A DNA stretch of 64,000 nt, from the NCBI RefSeq assembly GCF_000373365.1, contig NZ_KB891219.1, positions 314,080 to 378,079 on the forward strand, read 5' to 3'. Made by a program: the position numbers and the translations under genes. The notes below the pieces were generated by a model. The model was given only the letters and a program-made list of their open reading frames with translations, had not been told where the DNA came from and ran no database searches. Below, piece after piece: positions 31,895 through 39,642 of this stretch (position 1 is the first letter of the stretch; each line of letters opens with the position of its first letter). Origin of the DNA: Parafrankia discariae. Its GTDB lineage: Bacteria; Actinomycetota; Actinomycetes; Frankiales; Frankiaceae.

Positions 31895-33102
31895 CGGATG
31901 GCCGGCGCTCCGTTCGCCCGGGACGGCTGGCCCGTCGCGAGCCCGTCCTCGGCGGTGGCCGCGACCGCGGGCTCGCAGCCCAGCAGGGCGTTGAACACGG
32001 CGCGGGTGTGTGCCCGCGGCTCGGTGCAGGCGCTCGCCCACTCCGCGGCCTGCCGGCCGGCGCGAGCCAGCCGGGCCCGGTCGGTGAGCAGGTCCAGCAG
32101 GACGCGCGCGAGCGCCCGCGGGGACTCGTCGGACGGCGTCCACCCGGTGTCGCCGTTGCGGTAGGCGTCGCGGGCGCCGCCCCGCGCCGGGCCGATCACC
32201 GCGCACCCGGCGAGCTGCGCCTCGAGCAGGGCGATGCCGTACGTCTCGCCGCTCACCGGCGGCGACGTCCGCGTCCGGGTGCACAGGGCGAACAGGTCCG
32301 CCGTGGCGTACAGCCGGGCCAGCGCCTCGTCACCGGGGTTCTCGGACAGCTCGGTGTGCTCGCTGGCGGCGACGAGCTCGCGCAGGGCGCCGGGCGCGGG
32401 CCCCGGTCCGGCGACCACCAGACGCACCGCGCCCAGGACGCGGCGGGCCTCGGCCACGGCCTCGACGAGGGCGGGCAGGCCCTTGGCCTCCCATTCGTCG
32501 AGGCGGAACACGCTGAGCACGGTGGGTACCGGTGGCAGCGGGCGCCGCCGGCCGGCCTCGGTGATCAGCATGTCCCGCCACCGCTGCTCGAGGCCGGGGG
32601 TGAGGACCGCCCCCAATCTGACCGCCCCGAGCGCGCCGGCGCCGAACGAGCTCGTCGTCACCGGGTAGAGCAGGGGGTCGCGGCGGAGCAGCCAGCGCGG
32701 GTGGGGGCGCATCGTCCACATGTCGGTGCCGTGGAACAGGACCGGGACCCGGCGCGCGCCGGTGAGACGGGCCGCCAGCACGCCCGCCGGGATGAGGTCG
32801 GGCTGCCCGACGACGACGCCGTCAAGCGCGCCGAGGGCCCGGGTGCCGAGGGCGGTGCGCCACAGCGAGCGGCCGAAGCCGGAGAGCTGCGCGCCGGTGA
32901 GCCTGGCGCCGGTGAGAGCGGGCGTCTCGGGTGGCTCGATCCGCAGGAGCTCGGCACCGCCGGCGCGCAGTCGCGCCGCGATCACCGCGAGGTTGCGTGC
33001 CGCGTCCGGGTTCTGGCGGCCTGGTGACGGGCTGAGCAGGAGTACTCGCGGGCCGCCCGCATCCTGGGTCGGTGGACGGGGTGATCTGCGAAAGTGTGAC
33101 AC
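31891..33102 (-). CDS. GT4-family glycosyltransferase (first copy)
   Basis: 403 residues with the GT-B layout. The N-terminal half has 'PRVLLLSPSPGRQNPDAARN' and 'FHGTDMWTMR'; the C-terminal half has 'VLSVFRLDEWEAKGLPALVE', 'VRLVVAGPGPAPGALRELV', 'LARLYATADLFALCTRTR' and the donor-binding 'ETYGIALLEAQLAGCAVIGP'. It should transfer a sugar from a nucleotide-sugar donor with retention. No membrane segment is seen; it probably acts at the inner face. It is paralogous to the GT4 at 44563-45789, sharing the unusual E/A-WEGKGLP and LEAQLAG segments. Confidence 0.88.
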   Translation of the reverse strand: MSHFRRSPRPPTQDAGGPRVLLLSPSPGRQNPDAARNLAVIAARLRAGGAELLRIEPPETPALTGARLTGAQLSGFGRSLWRTALGTRALGALDGVVVGQPDLIPAGVLAARLTGARRVPVLFHGTDMWTMRPHPRWLLRRDPLLYPVTTSSFGAGALGAVRLGAVLTPGLEQRWRDMLITEAGRRRPLPPVPTVLSVFRLDEWEAKGLPALVEAVAEARRVLGAVRLVVAGPGPAPGALRELVAASEHTELSENPGDEALARLYATADLFALCTRTRTSPPVSGETYGIALLEAQLAGCAVIGPARGGARDAYRNGDTGWTPSDESPRALARVLLDLLTDRARLARAGRQAAEWASACTEPRAHTRAVFNALLGCEPAVAATAEDGLATGQPSRANGAPAIR

Positions 33103-33327
33103 GGAGCGTGATACTAGTGAGTCTCCTGGTAGTTATCGTGTTCCGCCCGGCCGGGTGTGGCTCCGTGTGGCGGGTGGCGGCCTGTGCGATGCCACCAACC
33201 GCTACTGCTACTGTTTGTAGTGAGGCAATCTCCTATTGTGACGATCTTTTGATGTAGTTGATCGGTTTATTTGATCTTGGTGTAGCTGGCTGGCGCATTT
33301 CCGAGCGTGGACCACAGGGAGCCGTCG
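33103..33327. promoter_or_regulatory. AT-rich divergent promoter region
   Basis: The gap between the divergent GT4 and methyltransferase genes contains a markedly AT-rich stretch around 33200-33300 (for example tttgatgtagttgatcgg), unusual for this window. It is the likely site of back-to-back promoters; I cannot name exact -35/-10 boxes. Confidence 0.5.
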
Positions 33328-34095
33328 ATGCCCATGGACCTGCAGTACCGCAATCCGGGAAATCGGGCCCTGCTCGACCTGCTCGACATCCCACCCGGCC
33401 GGGTCCTCGACTGCGGCTGCGGTGCCGGCGACAACGCGCGGCTGCTGCGGCGCCAGGGCTGGCAGGTCACCGGGGTGACACTCGACCCGGCGGAGCTGGT
33501 GGCCGCCACCGCGGAGTGCGTGGCCACCGAGCTCGCCGACCTTTCGGCCGGGCTGCCGTTCGCGGCCGACGGCTCGTTCGACCTGGTGCTGCTGTCGCAC
33601 ATCCTGGAGCACCTCGTCGATCCGGCCGCGCTGATCGCGGAGGCGCGCCGGGTGCTCGCGCCCGGGGGGCGCATCGCGATCGCCCTGCCGAACGTCGCGC
33701 ACTTCCGGCAGCGGGCCGAGCATCTGCTCGGCCGGTTCGAGTACACCAAGACCGGAGTGATGGACTCCACCCACGTCCGGTTCTTCACCGTCGACACCGC
33801 CCGCCGGCTGCTGGAGACGAACGGCCTGGCCATCCTCGCCTCCGACGCCAGCGGCGGCCTGCCCTGGTGGCGGAGTCGGCGGCTGTTCCCACGGGAGCTG
33901 GTCGCCCGCGCCGACCGCTGGGCCCTGGCGAACCGGCCGAACCTCTTCGCCTGGCAGGCGGTGTTCCTCACCGTCCCGGCGGGCGGGCCGGTGTCGGCCG
34001 TCGGGCGGCGCGCCGGGGAGTCCGCCCGGGAGTCCGCCCGGCTGGTGCCGGCGGCCTCGTCCAGCCCGGTCAGCCGGGAGTCGTCCAGCGGGTGA
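33328..34095 (+). CDS. SAM-dependent methyltransferase, type 11/12
   Basis: 255 residues from ATG 33328, with CAGGGAG seven bases upstream. Motif I is 'VLDCGCGAGDNARLL', followed by 'FDLVLLSHILEHLVDPAALI' and 'RVLAPGGRIAIALPNVAHF'. This pattern is common in methyltransferases of polysaccharide and O-antigen clusters. It lies between the GT4 (divergent) and GT2 (convergent) genes. Its last 26 bases overlap the end of the GT2 gene on the opposite strand. Confidence 0.88.
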   Translation: MPMDLQYRNPGNRALLDLLDIPPGRVLDCGCGAGDNARLLRRQGWQVTGVTLDPAELVAATAECVATELADLSAGLPFAADGSFDLVLLSHILEHLVDPAALIAEARRVLAPGGRIAIALPNVAHFRQRAEHLLGRFEYTKTGVMDSTHVRFFTVDTARRLLETNGLAILASDASGGLPWWRSRRLFPRELVARADRWALANRPNLFAWQAVFLTVPAGGPVSAVGRRAGESARESARLVPAASSSPVSRESSSG

Positions 34096-34960
34096 CCCGT
34101 GGCTCGTCCGGGCTGGGATCACCGCTCGGCGGGAGCGCGCCGAGCCCGTCCACCAACCCGTGCAGGACGAGCGCCGAGCTCGCGCGCGCCCCGGAGCGGA
34201 ACAGGTCGAGGACGGCGGCGCGGGGCAGCGTCACCAGCACCGTCCACGCCGTCACGAGGGCCGTGCGCCCGTGCCAACGGCGGACCCGGGTGAACCACAA
34301 CCGGTTGCGCACCTCGTAGTAGCAGTAGTAATCGCGGTGGGCCGGCGCGCTCAGGCCACCACCGGCCCGCCAGGCGCGCGCGGGGCTGACCACCACGCTC
34401 CAGCCGGCGCTGCGGGCCCGGTGGCAGAAGTCGATGTCCTCGAAACCGAGGAAGAAACGGCCGTCCATCGGGACCCGCTGGTGGCACTCGGCCTTGATGA
34501 ACATCGCCGCGCCGGAGACCCAGTCGGCCTCGCTCGGGCGGCTGGTCGGGGCCCGTCCCAGCACCTTCGACGCGACGAGGAACCTGGTGAGCCGGGCCGC
34601 GGCCGCCCGCACGCCCTCCGCCACGACGAGGGTCGGCGCGACGATGCCGATGTTGGTACCGGTCAGCAGGGCGAGACAGGTCGCGATGGTGTCCTCGTCG
34701 ATCACCACGTCGTTGGTGACCAGCAGGTAGGCCGACGCGGCGGGGAAGGCGTCCGCCGCGTGCCGGAAGCCGCCCCCGACTCCGAGGTCGCGCGGCGGGA
34801 GGAGCCAGCTGACCCCGGGCGGGAGCTGGGCCGGCCGCCGGGACCGGTCGTTGGCGACGACGGCGACCTGGTCGATCTGGGCGGAGGCGTCCAGCCGGGT
34901 CGCGAGCTCGGTCGTCGGATCGGGCGTTCCCCAGTGGACTATCACCGCGACGGTCTTCAT
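34070..34960 (-). CDS. GT2-family glycosyltransferase (first copy)
   Basis: 296 residues, GT-A fold. 'TVAVIVHWGTPDPTTELATR' starts the nucleotide-binding region, 'VTNDVVIDED' carries the DxD-like position, and 'ADWVSGAAMFIKAECHQRV' and 'GRFFLGFEDIDFCHRARSAG' (with the catalytic ED motif) follow; the pattern is that of rhamnosyltransferase-like GT2 enzymes. The C-terminal part has a hydrophobic stretch suggesting membrane association. It is clearly paralogous to the GT2 at 45786-46691, including the C-terminal 'VLHGLVDGLGALP' / 'VFHGLLDGLTRLP' segment. The acceptor is unknown. Confidence 0.88.
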   Translation of the reverse strand: MKTVAVIVHWGTPDPTTELATRLDASAQIDQVAVVANDRSRRPAQLPPGVSWLLPPRDLGVGGGFRHAADAFPAASAYLLVTNDVVIDEDTIATCLALLTGTNIGIVAPTLVVAEGVRAAAARLTRFLVASKVLGRAPTSRPSEADWVSGAAMFIKAECHQRVPMDGRFFLGFEDIDFCHRARSAGWSVVVSPARAWRAGGGLSAPAHRDYYCYYEVRNRLWFTRVRRWHGRTALVTAWTVLVTLPRAAVLDLFRSGARASSALVLHGLVDGLGALPPSGDPSPDEPRVTRWTTPG

Positions 34961-35274
34961 GAACTCACCTCGGGCGGACCTGCGCGGGCTGGCGTGGACG
35001 GGCGCTGGTGGGTGCTGATGCCGACCCCGGTGCCTGTCGACTCCGGTGCCGTCGGGGCACCGGCCCCTTACCTTCAGGCTAAGAGTAGCGAAGAGATTAC
35101 TGAAAGTGCTGGGTGGCGAGCCGGGGTGCGGGTGCGTGGCGTACCAGCCGGCTGTCCGAGCTCGGCCGAGTCTTCCGTTTGGTACTGCAAATCATTCGCA
35201 GCTGCGTATCCTTAGCGACCGAGGACCGGTCGGGCGTCGCCGCCTGGTTCGGGCACCGCGGTCGAGGAGAGATC
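34961..35274. other. Intergenic region upstream of the ECF transporter
   Basis: About 314 bases without a credible gene. It contains a hairpin CCGGTGCC/GGCACCGG (35043-35063) and the palindrome at 35185-35201. I looked for a cobalamin-riboswitch B12 box and did not find one. Confidence 0.5.
35185..35201. promoter_or_regulatory. Fur-family-like palindrome (possible Nur or Zur box) upstream of cbiM
   Basis: CTGCAAAT-C-ATTCGCAG: an 8-1-8 inverted repeat with seven of eight positions matching. The TGC(A/G)AAT-N-ATT(T/C)GCA core resembles Fur-family operators, especially the TTGCAA-N5-TTGCAA Nur consensus. It lies 73 bases before the cbiM start. Confidence 0.6.
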
Positions 35275-36006
35275 ATGCATATCCCGGACGGATTCGTGGA
35301 CGCGCCGACGTCGGCCGCGTTCGGGGCGGTCGCCGTCGCGGGCGTCGGGTACGCGGTGAAGCGTGCAGGCGAGGAGGCCTCCGACCAGGTGGTCCCGCTC
35401 GCCGGGCTGTGCGCCGCCTTCGTCTTCGCGGCCCAGATGCTCAACTTCCCGGTGGCCATGGGCACGAGCGGGCACCTGCTCGGCGGCGTCCTGGCGGCCG
35501 TACTGGTCGGGCCCTGGCTGGGGGCGATCGCGATCGCCGTGGTGCTCGGCGTCCAGTCGCTGTTCGCCGACGGCGGGCTGACGGCACTCGGCCTCAACAT
35601 CACGAACATGGCCGTGGTCGGCGCGCTCGGCGGGTACGCCCTGTTCGCGCTGTTCCTGCGGCTCCTGCCGGCCCGTGCGCCGTCGGTCGCCACCGCCGCC
35701 GCCGTGGCCGCGCTGATCACCGTGCCGCTCGCCGCCGGGGCGTTCGTGATCGAGTTCGCGCTCGGCGGGACGGTGGACCTGCCGCTCGGCGGCGTCGCCG
35801 GCGCGATGCTCGGCGTGCACGCGTTGATCGGCATAGGGGAGGCCGTCATCACGGCGGCGACGGTGAGCCTGGTCATGAGCACCCGGCCCGACCTCGTCTA
35901 CGGCGCCCGGAAGCTCCTCGAGGCCCGGCGGCTGGAGATCCGCCCGCGGGCCGCGGCCGTGCCCGCCGGTCCCGGGGGCGGGGCGGCCGCGGGGAGCGAG
36001 GCGTGA
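35275..36006 (+). CDS. cbiM: ECF transporter substrate-binding subunit CbiM/NikM
   Basis: 243 residues starting MHIPDGFVDAPTS, the His-containing N-terminus that forms the Ni2+/Co2+ site in CbiM/NikM. 'FAAQMLNFPVAMGTSGHLLG' and 'FADGGLTALGLNITNMAVVG' are family signatures, and six to seven hydrophobic segments are visible. It recognises the metal in the membrane. ATG 35275 has GAGGAGAG upstream. Its stop overlaps the next gene (GTGA). Cobalt and nickel versions cannot be told apart with confidence; the upstream palindrome leans towards nickel or zinc control. Confidence 0.93.
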   Translation: MHIPDGFVDAPTSAAFGAVAVAGVGYAVKRAGEEASDQVVPLAGLCAAFVFAAQMLNFPVAMGTSGHLLGGVLAAVLVGPWLGAIAIAVVLGVQSLFADGGLTALGLNITNMAVVGALGGYALFALFLRLLPARAPSVATAAAVAALITVPLAAGAFVIEFALGGTVDLPLGGVAGAMLGVHALIGIGEAVITAATVSLVMSTRPDLVYGARKLLEARRLEIRPRAAAVPAGPGGGAAAGSEA

Positions 36007-36431
36007 CCGCCGACGGGGCACGTCGCGGCAACACCCGTTTCGTCGTCGCGGGGCTGTTCGTGGCCTTCGTGCTCGCCGGTTTCGTGTCTGGCTACGCCAG
36101 CTCACGGCCGGACGGCCTGGAGAAGGTCGCCGCGGAGAAGGGCTTCCTCGGCCAGGCCGACGACCACGCCTTCGCGAACTGGCCGCTTGCCGACTACGCC
36201 GTATCCGGCATCGGCAACGAACGCCTCGCCGGCGGCGTCGCCGGCGTCATCGGAGTGTCGATCGCCTTCGTCGTCGGTGGCCTGCTCGTCTTCGGGGTGG
36301 TCCGGCTGCGGTCCCGCGGCGCCGGCCGCCCGGCGGCTCCGCCCGGTCACCACGGTCCGGACGATCCCGGTCCTGACGGTCCTGACGGTCCTGACGGTGC
36401 TGCGGGTGCCGGCGCGGCGCCCGTCGTCTGA
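36003..36431 (+). CDS. PDGLE-domain ECF metal-transport accessory subunit (CbiN-like)
   Basis: 142 residues from GTG 36003. An N-terminal helix ('FVVAGLFVAFVLAGFVSGYA') is followed by 'SSRPDGLEKVAAEKGF', the PDGLE signature that replaces CbiN/NikN in many Ni/Co systems, and a second helix ('GVAGVIGVSIAFVVGGLLVF'). The C-terminus is a Gly-Pro-Asp-rich tail from a 9-bp DNA repeat. It is thought to assist metal loading of the M subunit. Confidence 0.9.
   Translation: MTADGARRGNTRFVVAGLFVAFVLAGFVSGYASSRPDGLEKVAAEKGFLGQADDHAFANWPLADYAVSGIGNERLAGGVAGVIGVSIAFVVGGLLVFGVVRLRSRGAGRPAAPPGHHGPDDPGPDGPDGPDGAAGAGAAPVV
36369..36395. repeat. Three 9-bp tandem repeats encoding Gly-Pro-Asp
   Basis: GGTCCTGAC occurs three times in a row (36369-36377, 36378-36386, 36387-36395), in frame near the 3' end of the PDGLE gene, giving a collagen-like GPDGPDGPD run. 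Confidence 0.88.
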
Positions 36432-36457
36432 CCAGGACGAGCGGGAGCGGTCGCGTC

Positions 36458-37240
36458 ATGGGTGGCGCCCACGTCCTTGATCCCTACCATCCGGGCGGAA
36501 GCGTTCTGCACCGACTGCCCGCCCAGTGCAAGATCGTGGCGACGTTCGGGTATGTCGTCTGCGTCGTGCTCACGCCCATCACCGCGGGCTGGGCGTTCGG
36601 GGCGCATCTGGCCGTCGTCGGCGGGCTGTGCGCGCTCGCCCACCTTCCGCCCGGGCTCGTCCTGCGCAGGCTCGCGGTCGAGCTGCCCTTCGTCGCGTTC
36701 GCGGTGGCCCTGCCGTTCGTCGTGCCGGGGGAGCGGACGGAGGTGCTCGGCGTGGCGCTCTCCCGGCCCGGCCTGGAACAGGCGTTCGGGCTGGTCGCGC
36801 GGGCTACCCTGGGGCTGATGACGGTCATCGTGCTCGCCGCGACCACTCCGGCGCGGGAGCTGCTCGTCGGGCTGGAGCGGCTGCGGATGCCGCCGGTGAT
36901 CGTCGCTGTGGCGTCCTTCATGATCCGGTACGCCGGTATCGTCCTCGACCAGATGGGCCGGATGAGCATCGCGCGCCGCTCGCGGGCGCACGAGCCCCGG
37001 TCGCTGCTCGCCACCCGGGCGTTGGCGGCGTCGCTGGGCACGCTGTTCATCCGCTCCTACGAGCGGGGCGAACGGGTGCACCTGGCGATGCTGGCCCGGG
37101 GCTACACCGGCGCGCTGCCCGGCGCGCTGCCCGGCCCCATGCCGCGGCGGGCGCAGTGGGGTGCGGCGCTGTGCCTGGTCATCGTCGGTGCGGCCATCGC
37201 GGTGCTGGGCCGTCGCCTCGACCTGGGCGCGCCCGCGTGA
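36458..37240 (+). CDS. cbiQ: ECF transporter transmembrane (T) subunit CbiQ
   Basis: 260 residues, five or more hydrophobic segments. The coupling motifs of T components are visible as 'ARRSRAHEPRSL' and 'RGERVHLAMLARGYTGALPG'; these coupling helices contact the ATPases. It links metal binding by CbiM to ATP hydrolysis by CbiO. 26 bases after the PDGLE gene, and overlapping cbiO by four bases. Confidence 0.93.
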   Translation: MGGAHVLDPYHPGGSVLHRLPAQCKIVATFGYVVCVVLTPITAGWAFGAHLAVVGGLCALAHLPPGLVLRRLAVELPFVAFAVALPFVVPGERTEVLGVALSRPGLEQAFGLVARATLGLMTVIVLAATTPARELLVGLERLRMPPVIVAVASFMIRYAGIVLDQMGRMSIARRSRAHEPRSLLATRALAASLGTLFIRSYERGERVHLAMLARGYTGALPGALPGPMPRRAQWGAALCLVIVGAAIAVLGRRLDLGAPA

Positions 37241-37992
37241 TCGAGGTCGAAGGGCTCGCCTTCGCCTACCCCGACGGCCGTCAGGTGCTCTTCGGGGTCG
37301 ACCTCGCGGTCGCGCGCGGCGAGCGGGTCGCCGTCCTGGGGCCGAACGGCGCGGGCAAGACCACGCTGATGCTCCACCTCAACGGCATCCTGACCCCCGG
37401 GGCCGGCACGGTGCGGGTCGACGGCGTCCCCGTCACGGCTCCGAACATGCGGGACGTCCGCCGCCGGGTGGGCCTGGTGTTCCAGGATCCCGACGACCAG
37501 CTGTTCATGCCCACCGTCGGGCAGGACGTCGCCTTCGGCCCGGCGAACCTCGGCGTGCGCGGGGTGGACCTCGCCGAACGGGTCCGCGAGGCGCTTGCCG
37601 CCGTCGGCCTCGACGAGTTCGCGGACCGGGCTCCGCACCATCTCAGCCTGGGGGAGCGGCGCCGGGCGGCGGTCGCGACGGTGCTCGCCATGCGACCCGA
37701 CGTGCTCGTCCTGGACGAGCCGTCGGCCAACCTCGACCCGGCCGGGCGGCGGGAACTGGCCGAGGTCCTCACCGGCCTCGACCTGACCCTCCTCATGGTC
37801 ACCCACGATCTTCCCTACGCGCTGCAGCTCTGCCCCCGGTCGGTGATCCTGGACGGGGGGGTGATCGCCGCCGACGGTGCGACGGCGGACCTGCTCGCCG
37901 ACGAGGTGCTGCTGGCCTCCCACCGGCTGGAGCTGCCGTTCGGCTTCGACCCCCGCTACTCAATTACTAAGAGCATTGGTCTGATGCCTTAG
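37237..37992 (+). CDS. cbiO: ECF transporter ATP-binding subunit CbiO
   Basis: 251 residues from a GTG overlapping the cbiQ stop. Walker A 'GPNGAGKT' is at 35-42, the Q-loop in 'VGLVFQDPDDQLFMPTVGQD', the signature 'HLSLGERRRAAVATVLAMRP' (LSLGE in place of LSGGQ, common in CbiO), Walker B 'VLVLDEPSANLDP' and the H-loop 'MVTHDLPYA'. It powers metal uptake. Only one ATPase gene is present, so it probably works as a homodimer. The sortase starts 10 bases later. Confidence 0.95.
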   Translation: MIEVEGLAFAYPDGRQVLFGVDLAVARGERVAVLGPNGAGKTTLMLHLNGILTPGAGTVRVDGVPVTAPNMRDVRRRVGLVFQDPDDQLFMPTVGQDVAFGPANLGVRGVDLAERVREALAAVGLDEFADRAPHHLSLGERRRAAVATVLAMRPDVLVLDEPSANLDPAGRRELAEVLTGLDLTLLMVTHDLPYALQLCPRSVILDGGVIAADGATADLLADEVLLASHRLELPFGFDPRYSITKSIGLMP

Positions 37993-38001
37993 GGTGATGA
38001 C

Positions 38002-39060
38002 ATGGGTGGTGGGTCGCGGGCCGCAGGCCACGAAGACGGCACGGGAAGCGTTCTGCCGGTACCTGATCCGCGCACGCTGCCGCCGCTGCCGGACCCGCCC
38101 ACGGAGTTGCCGCCCACCGACCCGCCGACCCTCCCGCCCCCAGCTGACCCGCCGACGGAGCTGCCGACCGACCTGCCACCCGCGGATCCCGCGACCGGTG
38201 CCTCCGCGGAGTGGCCGGCGCGGGTAGGGCCGCCGCGGCAGCCCGCCGCCCCCCCGGCGGTGCCACGCGCCCGGCAGACCGTGGACCCGCGCCACGACCG
38301 CGGCGGCCGGCCCGGACCGGGCGGACCGCGGCGGCGTTGGCGGAAACCGTCGGCGGCCCTAACGGCTCGTCCGGTCGGCGGGCGGGTCACCCGCGGTCTC
38401 GGTGAACTCATGATTACGGCCGGTGTGGTCGTGGTGCTCTTTCTCGTCTATCAGCTCTGGATCACCGACCTGCTGGCGGCCCGGACGCAGAGCGATCTCC
38501 GCAAGGACCTGACCACGGCCTGGGCACACAAGCCCGCACTCCCCGCGCCCACAGGGAAGGCCGAGGCGCCGCCGGCCGTGCCGCCGGTCGACCTCGGCGA
38601 GGGGCTCGCCGTGCTACGGGTGCCGCGCTTCGGCGCGGACTACGCGCCGGTTGTCGTCGAGGGCGTGTCAGCGGACGCGCTGCGCCGCGGACCAGGGCAT
38701 TTCCCCGGAACGGCGATGCCCGGTGAGGTGGGGAACTTCGTCGTCTCCGGCCACCGGACAACGTACGGAAAGCCGTTCAGTCGGGTGGACGAGCTGCGGA
38801 TGGGCGATCCGATCGTGGTGGAGGTCGCCGATCGGTATTTCACCTACCGGGTGACCCGGTCGGAGGTCGTCGACCCACATCGGCTGGACGTGACCTATCC
38901 CGTTCCGGAACACCCCGGGGTTGCTCCCACCAGCGCAATGATGACGCTGACGACCTGTCATCCGCGATTCTCGGCGCGGAGCAGACTCATCGTCTTCGCC
39001 GAGCTCGACGAGACCACGGACAAGACCGACGGACCACCTCCGGTGCTCGCGGACGAGTAG
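38002..39060 (+). CDS. srtE: Class E sortase
   Basis: 352 residues. A long Pro-rich cytoplasmic N-terminus (~1-95), a basic stretch and one membrane helix (~135-155) precede the sortase domain. Catalytic residues are H251 ('SGHRTTYG'), C319 ('LTTCHPRFSARSRL') and an Arg at 326 or 328. Class E sortases attach LAxTG-type proteins to the actinobacterial wall. The ~95-residue poly-Pro/Thr/Asp leader is longer than usual. It is followed by the small membrane gene that typically accompanies it. Confidence 0.92.
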   Translation: MGGGSRAAGHEDGTGSVLPVPDPRTLPPLPDPPTELPPTDPPTLPPPADPPTELPTDLPPADPATGASAEWPARVGPPRQPAAPPAVPRARQTVDPRHDRGGRPGPGGPRRRWRKPSAALTARPVGGRVTRGLGELMITAGVVVVLFLVYQLWITDLLAARTQSDLRKDLTTAWAHKPALPAPTGKAEAPPAVPPVDLGEGLAVLRVPRFGADYAPVVVEGVSADALRRGPGHFPGTAMPGEVGNFVVSGHRTTYGKPFSRVDELRMGDPIVVEVADRYFTYRVTRSEVVDPHRLDVTYPVPEHPGVAPTSAMMTLTTCHPRFSARSRLIVFAELDETTDKTDGPPPVLADE

Positions 39061-39071
39061 GGGGAACGAGA

Positions 39072-39230
39072 ATGTACGGCTGGATCTACCGACACCTGCC
39101 AGGGTCCGGGAGGGTTCGGATCCCGCTCGCCGGGCTCCTGCTGCTCCTGACTGTCGCGTTCCTGTTGTTCGTCGTATTTCCGGCGGTCGAGCCGCATCTG
39201 CCTGCTACGAGAGTAACGGTCGGCGACTAG
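39072..39230 (+). CDS. Small sortase-associated membrane protein (52 aa)
   Basis: Starts MYGWIYRHLPG at ATG 39072, preceded by GGGGAACGAG, and ends VTVGD. One hydrophobic helix ('LAGLLLLLTVAFLLFVVFPA') is flanked by a basic N-terminus and a short outside tail. Genes encoding MYxWIWRHLPG-type peptides sit directly behind class E sortase genes in Streptomyces and relatives, as far as I recall, and this matches that pattern. Its role (perhaps assembly or anchoring of the sortase) is not known. Confidence 0.85.
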   Translation: MYGWIYRHLPGSGRVRIPLAGLLLLLTVAFLLFVVFPAVEPHLPATRVTVGD

Positions 39231-39266
39231 CCGCGGAAGGCGCGGTGGTGTTGCTCCGTGTGGCAT

Positions 39267-39292
39267 GGGTGCGGTCCGACACCTCCGCACCC
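39267..39292 (+). terminator. Hairpin terminator after the sortase pair
   Basis: GGGTGCGG (39267-39274) pairs with CCGCACCC (39285-39292), an 8-bp perfect stem with a 10-base loop, followed by TTT. It lies 36 bases after the small membrane gene. Confidence 0.7.
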
Positions 39293-39514
39293 TTTGGTCG
39301 GGGCAGACTACAAGCAGACCACGAACGCCAATGTCGTGGCGTTGTGTCGCCGAACGACGGCCGCTGGTCCGAAATTCGGTCGGTGAGTGTTCCTCCCGCG
39401 GAGAAGCGTGCGGCCGGGTCCGGTTCCTCCCGGTCCGGAAATGCCGGGCGTCGGATAATCTGCCGACTCGTGTGGGTTACGCTCGCACACCGCGGGACGA
39501 ACGAACCATCCGCC

Positions 39515-39538
39515 GGCCGCCGCCATCGGGCGGCGGCC
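39515..39538 (+). promoter_or_regulatory. 10-bp-stem tetraloop hairpin upstream of the GGDEF-EAL gene
   Basis: GGCCGCCGCC (39515-39524), loop ATCG, GGCGGCGGCC (39529-39538). It ends 104 bases before the GTG start of the GGDEF-EAL gene. Leader structure or terminator; undecided. Confidence 0.5.
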
Positions 39539-39642
39539 AAAGCGAAGGGGAGCTTCGTTCCGGGCGGGACAGGTTCGACTTCGGGGGCAAATCGTATGGT
39601 CAGGCAAGTCAGTTCTCTGGTTGGTCCGGCGGGTGAGGGCCC

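Larger units (their letters stand above)
39231..39642. other. Intergenic region between sortase partner and GGDEF-EAL gene
   Basis: About 412 bases without a credible gene. Two strong hairpins are present: GGGTGCGG/CCGCACCC (39267-39292) and GGCCGCCGCC/GGCGGCGGCC (39515-39538, ATCG loop). I checked for a cyclic-di-GMP riboswitch and saw no match to its conserved core. Confidence 0.55.

Noticed and set aside
34961..35274. Possible cobalamin riboswitch before cbiM
   Set aside because: No B12 box or the conserved pairing pattern could be found; only a simple hairpin and a protein-binding-type palindrome are present.
39560..39590. GGTTCGA-like sequence suggesting a tRNA T-loop
   Set aside because: Flanking bases do not form a T-stem and no acceptor or anticodon arm is present; other TTCGA hits in the window fail in the same way.
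39231..39642. Possible cyclic-di-GMP riboswitch before the GGDEF-EAL gene
   Set aside because: The hairpins there do not carry the conserved GEMM core bases; they look like a terminator and a simple leader stem.
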